A program made the position numbers and the translations under genes. A stretch of 64,000 bases of DNA from Gluconacetobacter diazotrophicus PA1 5 (GTDB lineage: Bacteria; Pseudomonadota; Alphaproteobacteria; Acetobacterales; Acetobacteraceae): positions 3,636,001-3,700,000 of the forward strand of contig NC_010125.1 in assembly GCF_000067045.1 (NCBI RefSeq), in the 5' to 3' direction. Below, piece after piece: positions 51,361 through 59,651 of the stretch. Position 1 is the first letter of the stretch. Each line of letters opens with the position of its first letter. The notes under the pieces are model-generated. The model saw only the letters and a program-made list of their open reading frames with translations, made no database searches and was not told the origin of the DNA.

Positions 51361-53598
51361 ATGTCTGATAATCCCTTCGAAGCTTACGTCTATGACCCCA
51401 TGCCGGTCATCAAGGCCAACAATGAGGCAGAGACTGCGGCGGCAGCCATCAGGCAGTCGAACCAGGAGACGGCGGCCAAGCAGATCGCGAATCAGCAGAA
51501 CATGCTGATGCTCGCAGCCCGCCAGCAGGCCATGGCGGTTCCTGGGATGCAGGGCGCATCGCAGCCGAATGCGCTGGCGTCCTATGCACCACAGGCCGGC
51601 GCTCCCCAAGGGGCTGGGCAAAATCCCCTGGCGCAGGTGGCTGCACAGCAAGGCGCTCCAGGGGCGCAGTCGGGACAGCAGCCCGGTTCGTCCTACACTG
51701 GCAATCCTCTGGGCATGGTCGGCGCCAAGGCGGATGACAATGGCGTCATGATCGGGCCTGCCGGAACGGTTCATTTCCCCAGCTATGGCGGCCGAGAGGT
51801 CGATGGCTTGTCCCTGCCGCAAGACCAGTACTGGGGCGCCATGTCGCAGGCAGACTTCGGGAAAGCCTTGAACGACGCCGGCACCGCGCGCGATCACCGC
51901 AATTATCAGCGGGCGGCACAGGCCAATACGGATGGCGCCTGGAACGCCGCGATCGCTGACGGAGTGAAGGCCGGTGACATCTCTCCATCCATGGGGGAAC
52001 GGCTCTATAATCGACCGGAATACCGGGCGATGATCCTGAAGTCTTACGCCGGGCCCGATTCCGCGCTGTCGTATAGCGCGGGCCTGACCCGCGATGGGAT
52101 GCGCGAGGACACAACGACCGGAACGCCCGTGGCAGCGCCGGACATCGTCGCGGCCCAGGCGGCGCAGAAGGGTACGGTGGCCGGAGCGGAAGCGCGGGCG
52201 CGGGGGGACCTGGATACCACCTCCCTGACCGTGAAGAACAAGGACGGCACCTATTCGCCGCAGACCATGACCAAGAGCCAGGCGGCCGATTATCTGCGCG
52301 GGCAACCCGGCGCCGCGCCGTCATATTCGGCAGCGATCACCGGGTGGGAGAATGCCGGGGGCAATCCGGCTCAGGCCAACACAAGCGGGCCCGGGGGAAC
52401 CTCGACATCAACGGCGGTCGGCAATGGTCAGTTCACGCGGGCAGGCTGGATTCAGGATGTCCGCGAAATGCGGCCCGATCTGGCGAAGGGCAAGACGGAT
52501 GCCGAGATCGCGGCCCTACGGACCGATCCGCAGATCAGCGGTCAGATGATCGAGGCCCGCGCCGGCCGCAATTCTCAGCGGTTTTCCGAGCTTGGCGTGC
52601 CGGCGAACGCGCCCACCCTGGCGCTGGCCCATCGCTATGGCGCCGATGGCGCGGCCGCGATCCTGCGCGCCTCGCAGCAGAATCCGGGCCTGACGTTGCA
52701 GCAGGTGCTGCCGGCGGCAGCACAGAAGAACCCGGCGCTGGCCAGCCTGACGGTCGGGGGCATCGTTGGCGATGCCGGCCGCCGATTCATGATGGTGCAG
52801 GCGCCTGGCCAGCAGCCGTCGGGTGGCCCGGCCGGAAGTCCCGATCAGGCGGCGGCCGCCGGGCAGGATGGCGGCGCCGCGATGCCGGGGATTGCCGGGA
52901 TGCCGCAGCTTACGCCGCAGGCGCAGAAGGACCTGGAGATCGCGACAGCCCGGACCAAGGCGCAGAATGACGCGGATATCGGCTTGATGAAGGATTACCG
53001 GTCTGACCTGACGAAGCAGTCCAAGGCGGCGCAGAGCCAGAACTTCCTCATCGATCAGATGAAGGACGAAATGCCTGGCTGGACATCAGGGCCGAACGCG
53101 GCGTCTGTCGGGAAGATGAATGCGGTGCTGGACGATATTTCCCAGCGCCTGGGGTATGGCAAGCCTGACCCCGGCCTCGGTCGCTATCAGGATTTCGTCA
53201 AGAACGAGAAACAGGTTCTTTCAGCAGCGGTTCATATGAACAATCAGGCTGGTGGCTTCCACATCACGCAAGCGATGGAAAGTGGCAGCCCCAACGCCTC
53301 GATGTCGCCTACGGCCCTTCGTGACATGTTCTCGCAGATGCAGGGCATGAACGACTGGCTGATGGCGAAGGAGCGCGCGGCATCGAAATTCACCGGAAAG
53401 TCGGATGATTTCGACAGCGACTGGAACACCGCCGTCTCGGTAGTGCCGTTCATGCTGCGGCACATGTCGCCTGACCAGCGCGCATCATTTGCCCAGCGCC
53501 TGACCGCCACCCCGGAAGGACGACAGGAATGGCGGTCGATCGTCGGGCAGGCCCAACAGATCGGCGACAATGGCACCCTCAACTGGAGAACGCGCTGA
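51361..53598 (+). CDS. Virion/ejection protein with transglycosylase-like domain
   Basis: 745 aa; the ATG at 51361 (MSDNPFEAYVYDPMPVIKAN) is better spaced from AAAGGTG than 51352. Residues 30-110 are Gln/Ala-rich and disordered. A region at about 320-440 (YSAAITGWENAGGNPAQANT, STAVGNGQFTRAGWIQDVRE, FSELGVPANAPTLALAHRYG) has the E-x(n)-G-x-x-Q-F layout of lysozyme-like transglycosylases carried by phage internal proteins, which open the wall during DNA entry. The last 200 residues are helical. TGATG-coupled to the next gene. Confidence 0.7.
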   Translation: MSDNPFEAYVYDPMPVIKANNEAETAAAAIRQSNQETAAKQIANQQNMLMLAARQQAMAVPGMQGASQPNALASYAPQAGAPQGAGQNPLAQVAAQQGAPGAQSGQQPGSSYTGNPLGMVGAKADDNGVMIGPAGTVHFPSYGGREVDGLSLPQDQYWGAMSQADFGKALNDAGTARDHRNYQRAAQANTDGAWNAAIADGVKAGDISPSMGERLYNRPEYRAMILKSYAGPDSALSYSAGLTRDGMREDTTTGTPVAAPDIVAAQAAQKGTVAGAEARARGDLDTTSLTVKNKDGTYSPQTMTKSQAADYLRGQPGAAPSYSAAITGWENAGGNPAQANTSGPGGTSTSTAVGNGQFTRAGWIQDVREMRPDLAKGKTDAEIAALRTDPQISGQMIEARAGRNSQRFSELGVPANAPTLALAHRYGADGAAAILRASQQNPGLTLQQVLPAAAQKNPALASLTVGGIVGDAGRRFMMVQAPGQQPSGGPAGSPDQAAAAGQDGGAAMPGIAGMPQLTPQAQKDLEIATARTKAQNDADIGLMKDYRSDLTKQSKAAQSQNFLIDQMKDEMPGWTSGPNAASVGKMNAVLDDISQRLGYGKPDPGLGRYQDFVKNEKQVLSAAVHMNNQAGGFHITQAMESGSPNASMSPTALRDMFSQMQGMNDWLMAKERAASKFTGKSDDFDSDWNTAVSVVPFMLRHMSPDQRASFAQRLTATPEGRQEWRSIVGQAQQIGDNGTLNWRTR

Positions 53599-56171
53599 TG
53601 CCCTGGTATGATGATATCCTGGCGCTCGACCAGAAATATGGTGCCGGCCCATCCCCGGCGACAGCATCGGATGCGGCCGCGCCTGTCCCCACCGCGGTCT
53701 CCACGCCCACGAGTGGCACAGAAGACCTTTCCGGCTGGGCTGACCCGGTCTTTGGCGCGCAGATGATGGCGCTGGACCGGCAGTACGGCAGCGGCGCGCA
53801 TGCCTCAGCGGCAACGACATCGGCGCCCCAGGCGTCCGCCCCTGCTGCTGCACCATCCGGAACCGGAAAGAACATCGCCGTGGGCATGGTCGAAGGAGCG
53901 GGCGACGCCCTGAACGTGCTGTCCGATCCGTTCGGGAACCTGATCGGGCGCCCCCTGGCGACTGTCGGGGTGCTGGCGCATGATCTGGTGGCCCCACACT
54001 TCGGCGGCAAGGCGTTCACGCCGCAGGAGCGTGCCGAGCTTCTGGATGACGGCGGCGACCAGGTTGGCACGCGGGCGGTGAATGCCGGCGCGCGTGCGAT
54101 TGGCGCGCCCACGCCCGATCAGGTGTCACCTTCGACAGGCGGCGCGGCGATGGCGCGGGACCTCACGCGGGCGGCGACGGGCGCCGCATTGCTCGGGCCC
54201 GGGGCCGGCGTGCGAGGGGCGTTGGGCGATGCTGTCGCCGGCGCGGCCGGGATGGCCGGTGGTCATGTGGCCGACCAGGCAGTCCCCGAATCCTCGATCT
54301 GGCGCCCAACAGCGGAAATGGTCGGGCAGGCCGCCGGCGTCGGTGCGGGGGCTGGCGGTATCGCTGCATCGCATGGCGTGGGGCGCGCCGTTTCCGATGC
54401 CGGGCGACTGGCGATGGAGGGAACGCCGCTCACGCGCAGGGAGCCGATCGTTGACCCCGCGACTGGGCTGCCGGTCAGCGCCGGGCCCGATGGCGCGCCG
54501 CGCACCGCCAGCCCGTGGGTGATGCAGACCGCCGCGCGGGAATATGCCGCCAAGGCGGGGAAGTCTCCGGCGGAACTGGCCGACGCGATTCCCGAGCAGC
54601 CCAGCCCTCTGCCCGGCGCGATGCCGACGACGGGACAGGTGACCGGAAACACGGCTGCCCTGGCCTATGAGCGCAAGCTGCGCGGCCTGGATTACGGACG
54701 GGCCGCGTTCACGGATGCTGAGGCCCGGAACAACACCGCGATCGGCGACACACTGAATGGGCTGGCACCGGCCGATGCCGGGAATGCCATGCGGGATTTC
54801 GTGCGGTCGCGGCTGGATGCGCTGCACCGCCAGGGCGACGACGAGGCAGCCGATGCGCAGGGCACGGCAGAGGCCGCCCGGGACAAGATCGGGGGTACCG
54901 ATCAGCCGATGAACTATGGCCAGGCGATGCAGGAGCATATTGCCAGCCATTTTGCGCCCGCCTTCGCGAAGAGCGATGCCGAGATCGCCGCGGCGCGCGA
55001 GGGTGTCGGACAGGGGCTGGATGCGGTCGGTGGTAATCCGGACACGACCGATGTGCAGGCGTTCGGGCGTCAGCAGCGCGACCCGATGGTCGGGCAGAGG
55101 CAGGATCTGAAGGCACAGGCAAAGCAGATCTATGACGCGATCGATCCCGAGGGAAAGCTGATGCTGGACGCCTCGGCGATCGGCAGGATGGCAAGGCAGA
55201 TCAAGGACGAGGAAATCGGGCTGGGCGGCGAACTGTCGGCACCGGAACATGCGCCCCTCGCCGGCGCTGCCGTCGCCAGCGGGGTCTTTCCGTTCAAGCG
55301 GGTGCGGGAACTGGCGAGCAATGTCGGCCATGCGTTGCGCACCATCCGGGACAGCGAGGGGGTGGAAGCGCCGGCCTATCGCCGGATGTCGATGCTGCAG
55401 GACGCGATCCATGGGACGCTGAGCGATGCAGCCGGCGAACGGGCGGCCAGTGATGCCGAGGCAGTGGCCTCTGGTCGGATGGCGCCCGAGGATTCTATCA
55501 TGGGGCACCTTCAGGGAGATACTGACGCTCGCAATGCCGCAGGACGAACCGCCGCACCACTCCAAACTGACGTCGTCCCTGCCGCCGGGGGAATCGCTGG
55601 CAGCGGCAATCCGAACGCGCGGGCTGCCAGGATGGGATCACGAATCCTTCCTGCGGGATCTGGAGAGGAAGTACCGCAGGCTTGGGGATCTGGTGCTGCT
55701 CAGGGAGATCAAGGCCTATCGGAAGCTTCTGGCGGAGGGGAAGGTCAAGCCGCCGCCGTAGGAGCGCATGAGGCGATCCACGGCACGACGCCGGCCGCAG
55801 CGGCGGCGGTGGCGCAGATGACCGATCAGCCGCAGCTTCGGGCCAATTTCAACGAGGCCGCCCGGCTGGCACTGCGCCGGGCGAATGTGTTCTACCGGAA
55901 CAATGTGATCCCGTTCCGCGAGGGCGCCGTCGGCAGGGTGATGGCCTCCGGCCCCAATGATGGTTTCCGCCTGGCGTCCAGCGCGGTGCCGGCCGCGCTG
56001 TTCGTCAAAGGGCCGGCCGGCGCCGAAGCGGCTGACAGCCTGATCAGGGCGACGAAATCGGTCGAGGCGGCGCAGCAGGTGCTGGGGGAAGGGCCTGCCT
56101 ATTCCCTGCGCCTGGCAGCCGAGAAGGACGGAACCCTGAGCGCGGCCCCAGTATCGGAAATGGATGGCTGA
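53598..56171 (+). CDS. Large internal/ejection-type phage protein
   Basis: 857 aa. Starts MPWYDDILALDQKYGAG, and a second copy of the same short motif occurs near residue 56 (AQMMALDRQYGSG). Ala/Gly-rich segments with possible membrane-active helices fill residues 90-270. Then helical regions (NAMRDFVRSRLDALHRQGDD, VFPFKRVRELASNVGHALRT). Codon third positions lose their GC bias at about 55530-55760, where another frame is open (next entry), and recover afterwards (MTDQPQLRANFNEAARLALR). Likely delivered with the DNA. Confidence 0.65.
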   Translation: MPWYDDILALDQKYGAGPSPATASDAAAPVPTAVSTPTSGTEDLSGWADPVFGAQMMALDRQYGSGAHASAATTSAPQASAPAAAPSGTGKNIAVGMVEGAGDALNVLSDPFGNLIGRPLATVGVLAHDLVAPHFGGKAFTPQERAELLDDGGDQVGTRAVNAGARAIGAPTPDQVSPSTGGAAMARDLTRAATGAALLGPGAGVRGALGDAVAGAAGMAGGHVADQAVPESSIWRPTAEMVGQAAGVGAGAGGIAASHGVGRAVSDAGRLAMEGTPLTRREPIVDPATGLPVSAGPDGAPRTASPWVMQTAAREYAAKAGKSPAELADAIPEQPSPLPGAMPTTGQVTGNTAALAYERKLRGLDYGRAAFTDAEARNNTAIGDTLNGLAPADAGNAMRDFVRSRLDALHRQGDDEAADAQGTAEAARDKIGGTDQPMNYGQAMQEHIASHFAPAFAKSDAEIAAAREGVGQGLDAVGGNPDTTDVQAFGRQQRDPMVGQRQDLKAQAKQIYDAIDPEGKLMLDASAIGRMARQIKDEEIGLGGELSAPEHAPLAGAAVASGVFPFKRVRELASNVGHALRTIRDSEGVEAPAYRRMSMLQDAIHGTLSDAAGERAASDAEAVASGRMAPEDSIMGHLQGDTDARNAAGRTAAPLQTDVVPAAGGIAGSGNPNARAARMGSRILPAGSGEEVPQAWGSGAAQGDQGLSEASGGGEGQAAAVGAHEAIHGTTPAAAAAVAQMTDQPQLRANFNEAARLALRRANVFYRNNVIPFREGAVGRVMASGPNDGFRLASSAVPAALFVKGPAGAEAADSLIRATKSVEAAQQVLGEGPAYSLRLAAEKDGTLSAAPVSEMDG
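55534..55761 (+). CDS. Overlapping ORF nested in the large virion gene
   Basis: 75 codons in the +1 frame relative to the surrounding gene, starting MPQDEPPHHSKLTSSLPPGE and ending RKLLAEGKVKPPP. It has well-formed charged helices (SFLRDLERKYRRLGDLVLLR) and strong G/C third positions, whereas the surrounding frame here is Gly/Ala/Ser-rich with poor third-position bias. Either a real overprinted small gene or a segment shifted by compensating indels. Ribosome site (GGGAG) is 14 bp away, so initiation is uncertain. Confidence 0.5.
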   Translation: MPQDEPPHHSKLTSSLPPGESLAAAIRTRGLPGWDHESFLRDLERKYRRLGDLVLLREIKAYRKLLAEGKVKPPP

Positions 56172-57381
56172 TTACAGGCCGATCCTGGACAAGTTCCCCG
56201 ACCTGCGGGCCCGGTTCGAGACGCTGGGGCGTGCGCAGGCGGAACTGGATGCGGCCCAGACGCGGCGCCGGGATCTGGAGGCGCGGTATCCGCTGAGCAG
56301 CTTCGGCTCCTATGCGGATATCGCCACGCATAGCTGGACCACGGGCCCGAAGGGCGGCGAGGCCGTCCAGTCCTACCTGAAGAACACCGGCAGCACGCCG
56401 GCGGCGCGGGAAGTGCTCAGGGACTTCGCGGCCAGCACATTGCGCCAGGACGCCCTGAAGGGGGGCGAGTGGAGTGAGGCGGCCTTCCAGGGCTGGAAGA
56501 AGAAATATGGCCCGGCGCTGGCCAAGGTGCCGGAGCTTGCGAAGCAGGTGGAGACCTTTGCCGATGCGCAGAGGGTCGTCGGTGCGGTGGCGGATCAGCA
56601 GAAAGCGCGCCTGAAGGCGTTTCAGGACAGCGCGGCCCGGCATTACCTCAACAAGGCCAGCGAGAACGTGGACCCGCAGGTGGGGATCAGCAGGATCATG
56701 GGATCGGACAACCCGGCCCGTGAGATGGCGGACCTGAAGCGCCAGGCCGGCGGCAATGACGCTGCCATGGATGGCATCCGGCGCAACCTGGCGGACTGGA
56801 TGCTGGCCAAGGCGCAATCCACGACGGAATCGGGCACATCCGGCCGGCCCGAGATGAAGAAGAACGGCTTCCAGGCCATTCTTCAGCAGCCGAAGAGCCG
56901 GCGGGCGCTGGAGCAGATCCTGACGCCGTTCCAGATCAAGAGCCTGGAGAAGGTGTCGGAGGCTATGGACCTGCAAGCCCGCGGGTGGAGCGCGGTCAAG
57001 ATCCCCGGCAGCCCCGGCACGGCGGCGGACCTGCACGCCCTGCAGTCCATGCGCAGCGGCCCGTGGTCAACGCTGGCGCTGGGCATCCTGGGCGAACGGA
57101 TGGCGGAGCACGGAGCGGCCCTGGCGAACCTCGGGGGGCCTATGGGCGCGGTTGCGTCGGTCGCCGTTCCGTTCGGCGCCATGGCCGCGAAGGTCGCCCA
57201 TGCGGCGGGCTATCGCCGGGTGCAGGATGCCGCGACGGACATCGCCCTGAACCCCGAACTCGCCCGCTACTGGCTGCGCGAGGCGGCGAAGAACCCGAAG
57301 GCACCGATCATGAAGCAGGCGTTGGAGCGGCTGGCGGGCGTGTCGGGGATAGGGATCAGTCAGGACCAGGACAAACGATGA
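56164..57381 (+). CDS. Virion/ejection-type protein, helical
   Basis: 405 aa, ATG overlapping the previous stop by 8 bp. Long helices with coiled-coil potential (FETLGRAQAELDAAQTRRRD, VETFADAQRVVGAVADQQKA). Near the end is a hydrophobic, membrane-prone segment (GPMGAVASVAVPFGAMAAKV) and a C terminus of the kind seen on large phage internal proteins (LNPELARYWLREAAKNPKAP). Together with the two genes before it, it looks like a three-protein ejection set of a short-tailed phage. Confidence 0.65.
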   Translation: MADYRPILDKFPDLRARFETLGRAQAELDAAQTRRRDLEARYPLSSFGSYADIATHSWTTGPKGGEAVQSYLKNTGSTPAAREVLRDFAASTLRQDALKGGEWSEAAFQGWKKKYGPALAKVPELAKQVETFADAQRVVGAVADQQKARLKAFQDSAARHYLNKASENVDPQVGISRIMGSDNPAREMADLKRQAGGNDAAMDGIRRNLADWMLAKAQSTTESGTSGRPEMKKNGFQAILQQPKSRRALEQILTPFQIKSLEKVSEAMDLQARGWSAVKIPGSPGTAADLHALQSMRSGPWSTLALGILGERMAEHGAALANLGGPMGAVASVAVPFGAMAAKVAHAAGYRRVQDAATDIALNPELARYWLREAAKNPKAPIMKQALERLAGVSGIGISQDQDKR

Positions 57382-57665
57382 CAGAGCAGCAGCGGGACAA
57401 CAGCGGGGCCCTGTTCCTCAACAGCCGGCGCCAGTCCGACAAGGCGCCGGACTATACGGGCACGCTGGTGGTGAATGGGCAGTCTCTGGAAATTTCCGCA
57501 TGGGTTAGGGATGGCCGGTCCGGCGAGTTCTTGAGCCTCAAGGTTCAGGAGAAGCGGCAGACCCCTCCGCGATCGGGGGCGCGAGGCAGCTATCCGCGGC
57601 GCCCGGGGCCGCGGGAAGTTGAACGCGCGGAAGCTGATCGGGCGAAAATGTTGCGGGGGCTGTGA
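57378..57665 (+). CDS. Hypothetical phage protein, ssDNA-binding-like strand pattern possible
   Basis: 95 aa coupled by ATGA. Beta segments TGTLVVNGQSLEISAWVRDG and SGEFLSLKVQEKRQTPP resemble a short OB-like or DUF736-like region; the basic tail (RGSYPRRPGPREVERAEADR) is probably disordered. Function uncertain. Confidence 0.55.
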   Translation: MTEQQRDNSGALFLNSRRQSDKAPDYTGTLVVNGQSLEISAWVRDGRSGEFLSLKVQEKRQTPPRSGARGSYPRRPGPREVERAEADRAKMLRGL

Positions 57666-57670
57666 TGGTC

Positions 57671-57732
57671 GAAATAGACCGAAAGTAGACCGAAAATGGC
57701 GGATTTTAGAGGAAAGTAGACGGAAATAGAGC
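57671..57732 (+). repeat. Tandem (A)TAGACCGAAA repeats before terminase-like gene
   Basis: Within the 67-bp gap, GAAATAGACC, GAAAGTAGACC, GGAAAGTAGACG and GAAATAGAGC occur in series, with a variant (GAAAATGGC) between. Their position immediately before a small-terminase-like gene would suit a packaging or operator site. Confidence 0.5.
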
Positions 57733-57987
57733 ATGGCTGAAGGGCGCAAGACCGGCGGACGAACGAGGGGAGTGCCGAACAAGGTGACGGCCAATGTGCG
57801 TGCGATGGCGGGGCAATACGGCCCCGAGGTTCTGGAGCGTCTGGCGTGGCTGGCCCTGAACGGAGAATCGCACGCGGTGCAGGTGGCAGCCGGTAAGGAG
57901 ATCCTCGACCGCGCCTATGGCAAGGCAAAGCAGGTCACTGAGATTGAGGGCGGTCCAGCGCCGGTTTATCAGGTGGTGATAAGCTGA
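57733..57987 (+). CDS. Small-terminase-like phage protein
   Basis: 84 aa. MAEGRKTGGRTRGVPNKVTA is the basic start of a family of short proteins that sit just before the large terminase in many phages (GGRxxGxPNK), followed by the helical YGPEVLERLAWLALNGESHA and KEILDRAYGKAKQV. Here no large terminase follows; the next open frame belongs to a truncated gene on the other strand. Alternative: a DNA-binding protein of unrelated function. Confidence 0.65.
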   Translation: MAEGRKTGGRTRGVPNKVTANVRAMAGQYGPEVLERLAWLALNGESHAVQVAAGKEILDRAYGKAKQVTEIEGGPAPVYQVVIS

Positions 57988-58114
57988 CGAGAGGGGCGGT
58001 CGGCGCAAACCACGCACCGCCGCCGCTGCCGACGCACTCCCCGCGGAACATGCCGATCTCGGGATCGAACTGGATCACGGCCCGCTGGCCGCCGATGGGC
58101 ATCGTGTTCATCAT
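57935..58114 (-). pseudogene. HicB-like antitoxin N-terminal fragment
   Basis: 59-codon frame from ATGATG at 58114. RAVIQFDPEIGMFRGECVGS with GGGAWFAP matches the start of HicB-type partial-RNase-H antitoxins (I-x-F/Y-D-P-E-I-x-M-F-R-G-E). From about codon 37 the sequence is unrelated and runs antisense into the terminase-like gene, stopping at 57935. No hicA is present. The break near 58000 is probably a recombination junction. Confidence 0.55.
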
Positions 58115-58141
58115 GAGGGGCGATCCGGTGATGCTGTTCGA

Positions 58142-58510
58142 TCAGTCCAATAACCGGTCCACGCTCACGCCCAACGTGGCTGCCAGCTTGGCAAGCGTCG
58201 CCGCGCTCCCCGGCTTTTTCCCTGCCTCGATTTCATTGACGTAGCTCTGCGACACGCCAGATGCGGCCGCCAGGGCTTTTTGCATCAGGCCCGCGCGTTC
58301 GCGCCAGATGGTCAGGGCTGGCACATCCTCCAGCACCATGCGCTGCGTCTCCGCGTCCGTGTAGGCATGTGCGCGTGCGTTGGTCTGTTCGGAGCGGCGA
58401 ATGGCGTTCAGGTCGCTCCTGTCATCCAGGCGATCAAGGATGGCCTCCCAATCCGCCCGGTTAAGGGTGATCGTCTCCGGCGTCTCGGAGATGGGTGCGA
58501 TGTGGTTCAT
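58142..58510 (-). CDS. HTH antitoxin of RelE-type pair
   Basis: 122 aa. N-terminal toxin-binding part (ETITLNRADWEAILDRLDDR), then an XRE helix-turn-helix (GLMQKALAAASGVSQSYVNE, IEAGKKPGSAATLAKLAATL). Its ATG overlaps the toxin stop (ATGA). Toxin-first order is that of HigBA/RelE-Xre pairs. Binds its own promoter and the toxin. Confidence 0.87.
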   Translation of the reverse strand: MNHIAPISETPETITLNRADWEAILDRLDDRSDLNAIRRSEQTNARAHAYTDAETQRMVLEDVPALTIWRERAGLMQKALAAASGVSQSYVNEIEAGKKPGSAATLAKLAATLGVSVDRLLD

Positions 58511-58758
58511 TCGTAAATCTCCCCTCTCTTGCCTATCCGGATGACCTCGATGGTTGTTCCGGTCTGGCGATAGATGGCGCGCCAGTCGCCTTTCCGCAGC
58601 CGCCAGTAACCCGGCGCCCCCTGCATCTCGGTCACGAAGGACTGGCGTTGGGGGTAGCGATCGACGACCAGACGAAGCGCCTCCATGATCCGCTTGGCAT
58701 CGGCCTTGGGCAGTCCCTTGAGGTCGCGGAGCGCGGCCGGTTCATAGATCAGCTCCAT
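58507..58758 (-). CDS. RelE/ParE-superfamily toxin
   Basis: 83 aa from the ATG at 58758 (MELIYEPAALRDLKGLPKAD). The family pattern is complete: helical pair KADAKRIMEALRLVVDRYPQ, then GAPGYWRLRKGDWRAIYRQT and TIEVIRIGKRGEIYE with the conserved R-x-G-x-W-R-x-x-Y and late R-x-x-x-Y residues of RelE mRNA interferases. The longer upstream frame is AT-rich promoter DNA and is excluded. Confidence 0.9.
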   Translation of the reverse strand: MELIYEPAALRDLKGLPKADAKRIMEALRLVVDRYPQRQSFVTEMQGAPGYWRLRKGDWRAIYRQTGTTIEVIRIGKRGEIYE

Positions 58759-58842
58759 ACGGGAATTATCGCTGATAGCGAATTTTAGATCAATATCTTT
58801 GTTGTCCGCACCAATCCGTCCCCGTTCGTATGCGTTTGCCTC

Positions 58843-58927
58843 TGTTCCAATAGGGCTTGCCCCAGCGGAACATTCGAAGCGGAACAGATTTGTGTTCCAA
58901 TAAAATACCGTTTGATGTTTTGGAACA
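58843..58927. promoter_or_regulatory. Inverted GGAACA/TGTTCC sites upstream of serine recombinase
   Basis: Five copies of the half-site: TGTTCCAA at 58843 and 58893, GGAACA at 58867, 58881 and (in TTGGAACA) 58922. The pair 58893/58920 is an inverted repeat of eight bases. Placed between the toxin and resolvase promoters, this looks like a resolvase res site or an autoregulatory operator. Confidence 0.6.
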
Positions 58928-58947
58928 GATCGCCGAAGGAACAACCC

Positions 58948-59514
58948 ATGCGGATCGGATACGCGCGAACCAGCACGACGGATCAGGAGGCAGGGCTGGC
59001 CGCCCAGCGGAGGGACCTTGAAGCATTCGGTTGCGACTGGCTGTTCTCGGAGCAGGTGTCGGGCACCCTCACCGTCAGGCCGGAACTGGAAGCGGCCATC
59101 GACTATCTGCGCCGGGGTGACGCGCTGGTGGTGTGCAAGCCGGACCGCCTGGCGCGATCAACGGCCGACCTGCTGGCGTTCGTGGAGCGCATCAAGGCCA
59201 AGGGGTGCGAACTGGTCATTCTGTCGATGGGCGGCCAGACGCTGGATACCAGCAGCCCGACCAGCAAGCTGATGCTGTCGATGCTCGCGGCGGTCGCCGA
59301 GTTCGAGCGTGACCTGATGCTGGAGCGGCAACGGGAAGGGATCGCCAAGGCCAAGGCGGAAGGGCGCTATCTGGGGCGGAAACCCACCGCGCGGGCACAG
59401 GCCGAAGAGGTCCAGAAGCTGGCAGCGGAGGGGGTCAGCCCCACCGAGATCGCCAAGCGGCTGGGGATCGGGCGGACGTCCGTCTATCGGTGCCTGGGAA
59501 AGGTCGCAGCCTGA
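58948..59514 (+). CDS. Serine recombinase, resolvase/invertase family
   Basis: 188 aa from the ATG at 58948 (GAAGGA upstream). Catalytic Ser in RIGYARTSTTDQEAGLAAQR; active-site Arg region VVCKPDRLARSTADLLAFVE; long E helix AAVAEFERDLMLERQREGIA; C-terminal helix-turn-helix VSPTEIAKRLGIGRTSVYRC. Small resolvases of this type separate dimers or invert segments. It may have resolved multimers of element B or arrived as part of a transposon. Confidence 0.93.
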   Translation: MRIGYARTSTTDQEAGLAAQRRDLEAFGCDWLFSEQVSGTLTVRPELEAAIDYLRRGDALVVCKPDRLARSTADLLAFVERIKAKGCELVILSMGGQTLDTSSPTSKLMLSMLAAVAEFERDLMLERQREGIAKAKAEGRYLGRKPTARAQAEEVQKLAAEGVSPTEIAKRLGIGRTSVYRCLGKVAA

Positions 59515-59561
59515 CGATTGTCCGCAGGCGTCCGTGGCCGTCCCTGGCAAGCCCCGTTTCT

Positions 59562-59583
59562 AAGAGGGGTAGCAAGAGGGGTA
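59562..59583 (+). promoter_or_regulatory. Probable integrase arm sites, element B right
   Basis: AAGAGGGGTAG (59562) and AAGAGGGGTA (59574), matching AAGAGGGATAG twice at 36830-36852. The similarity extends leftwards to 59527. They lie 55 bp inside the tRNA core. Confidence 0.65.
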
Positions 59584-59637
59584 AATTTCCGACCTCTAGC
59601 CTAATATTCTGATTTTACAGCGTGTTTTTAATTGAGA

Positions 59638-59651
59638 TGGTGGAGGGGGTT
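59638..59651 (+). other. attR-like core within tRNA-Tyr
   Basis: TGGTGGAGGGGGTT, identical to the cores at 14003 and 36697; it covers the CCA end, discriminator and 3' acceptor strand of the tRNA. The match ends at the next bases (GGAT against TCC), which sets the extent of identity to 14 bp. Confidence 0.85.

Larger units (their letters stand above)
36690..59651. mobile_element. Element B: defective prophage or satellite-like element at tRNA-Tyr
   Basis: Lies between the internal core and the core within tRNA-Tyr (59638-59651). Carries its own P4-type integrase, repressor and operators, small early genes, Toprim-DUF927 primase/helicase, virion-ejection-type genes, small-terminase-like gene, toxin-antitoxin pair and resolvase. 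Putative integrase arm repeats (AAGAGGGATAG type) occur in direct orientation just inside both ends. Capsid, portal, large terminase and tail genes are absent. Confidence 0.82.
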
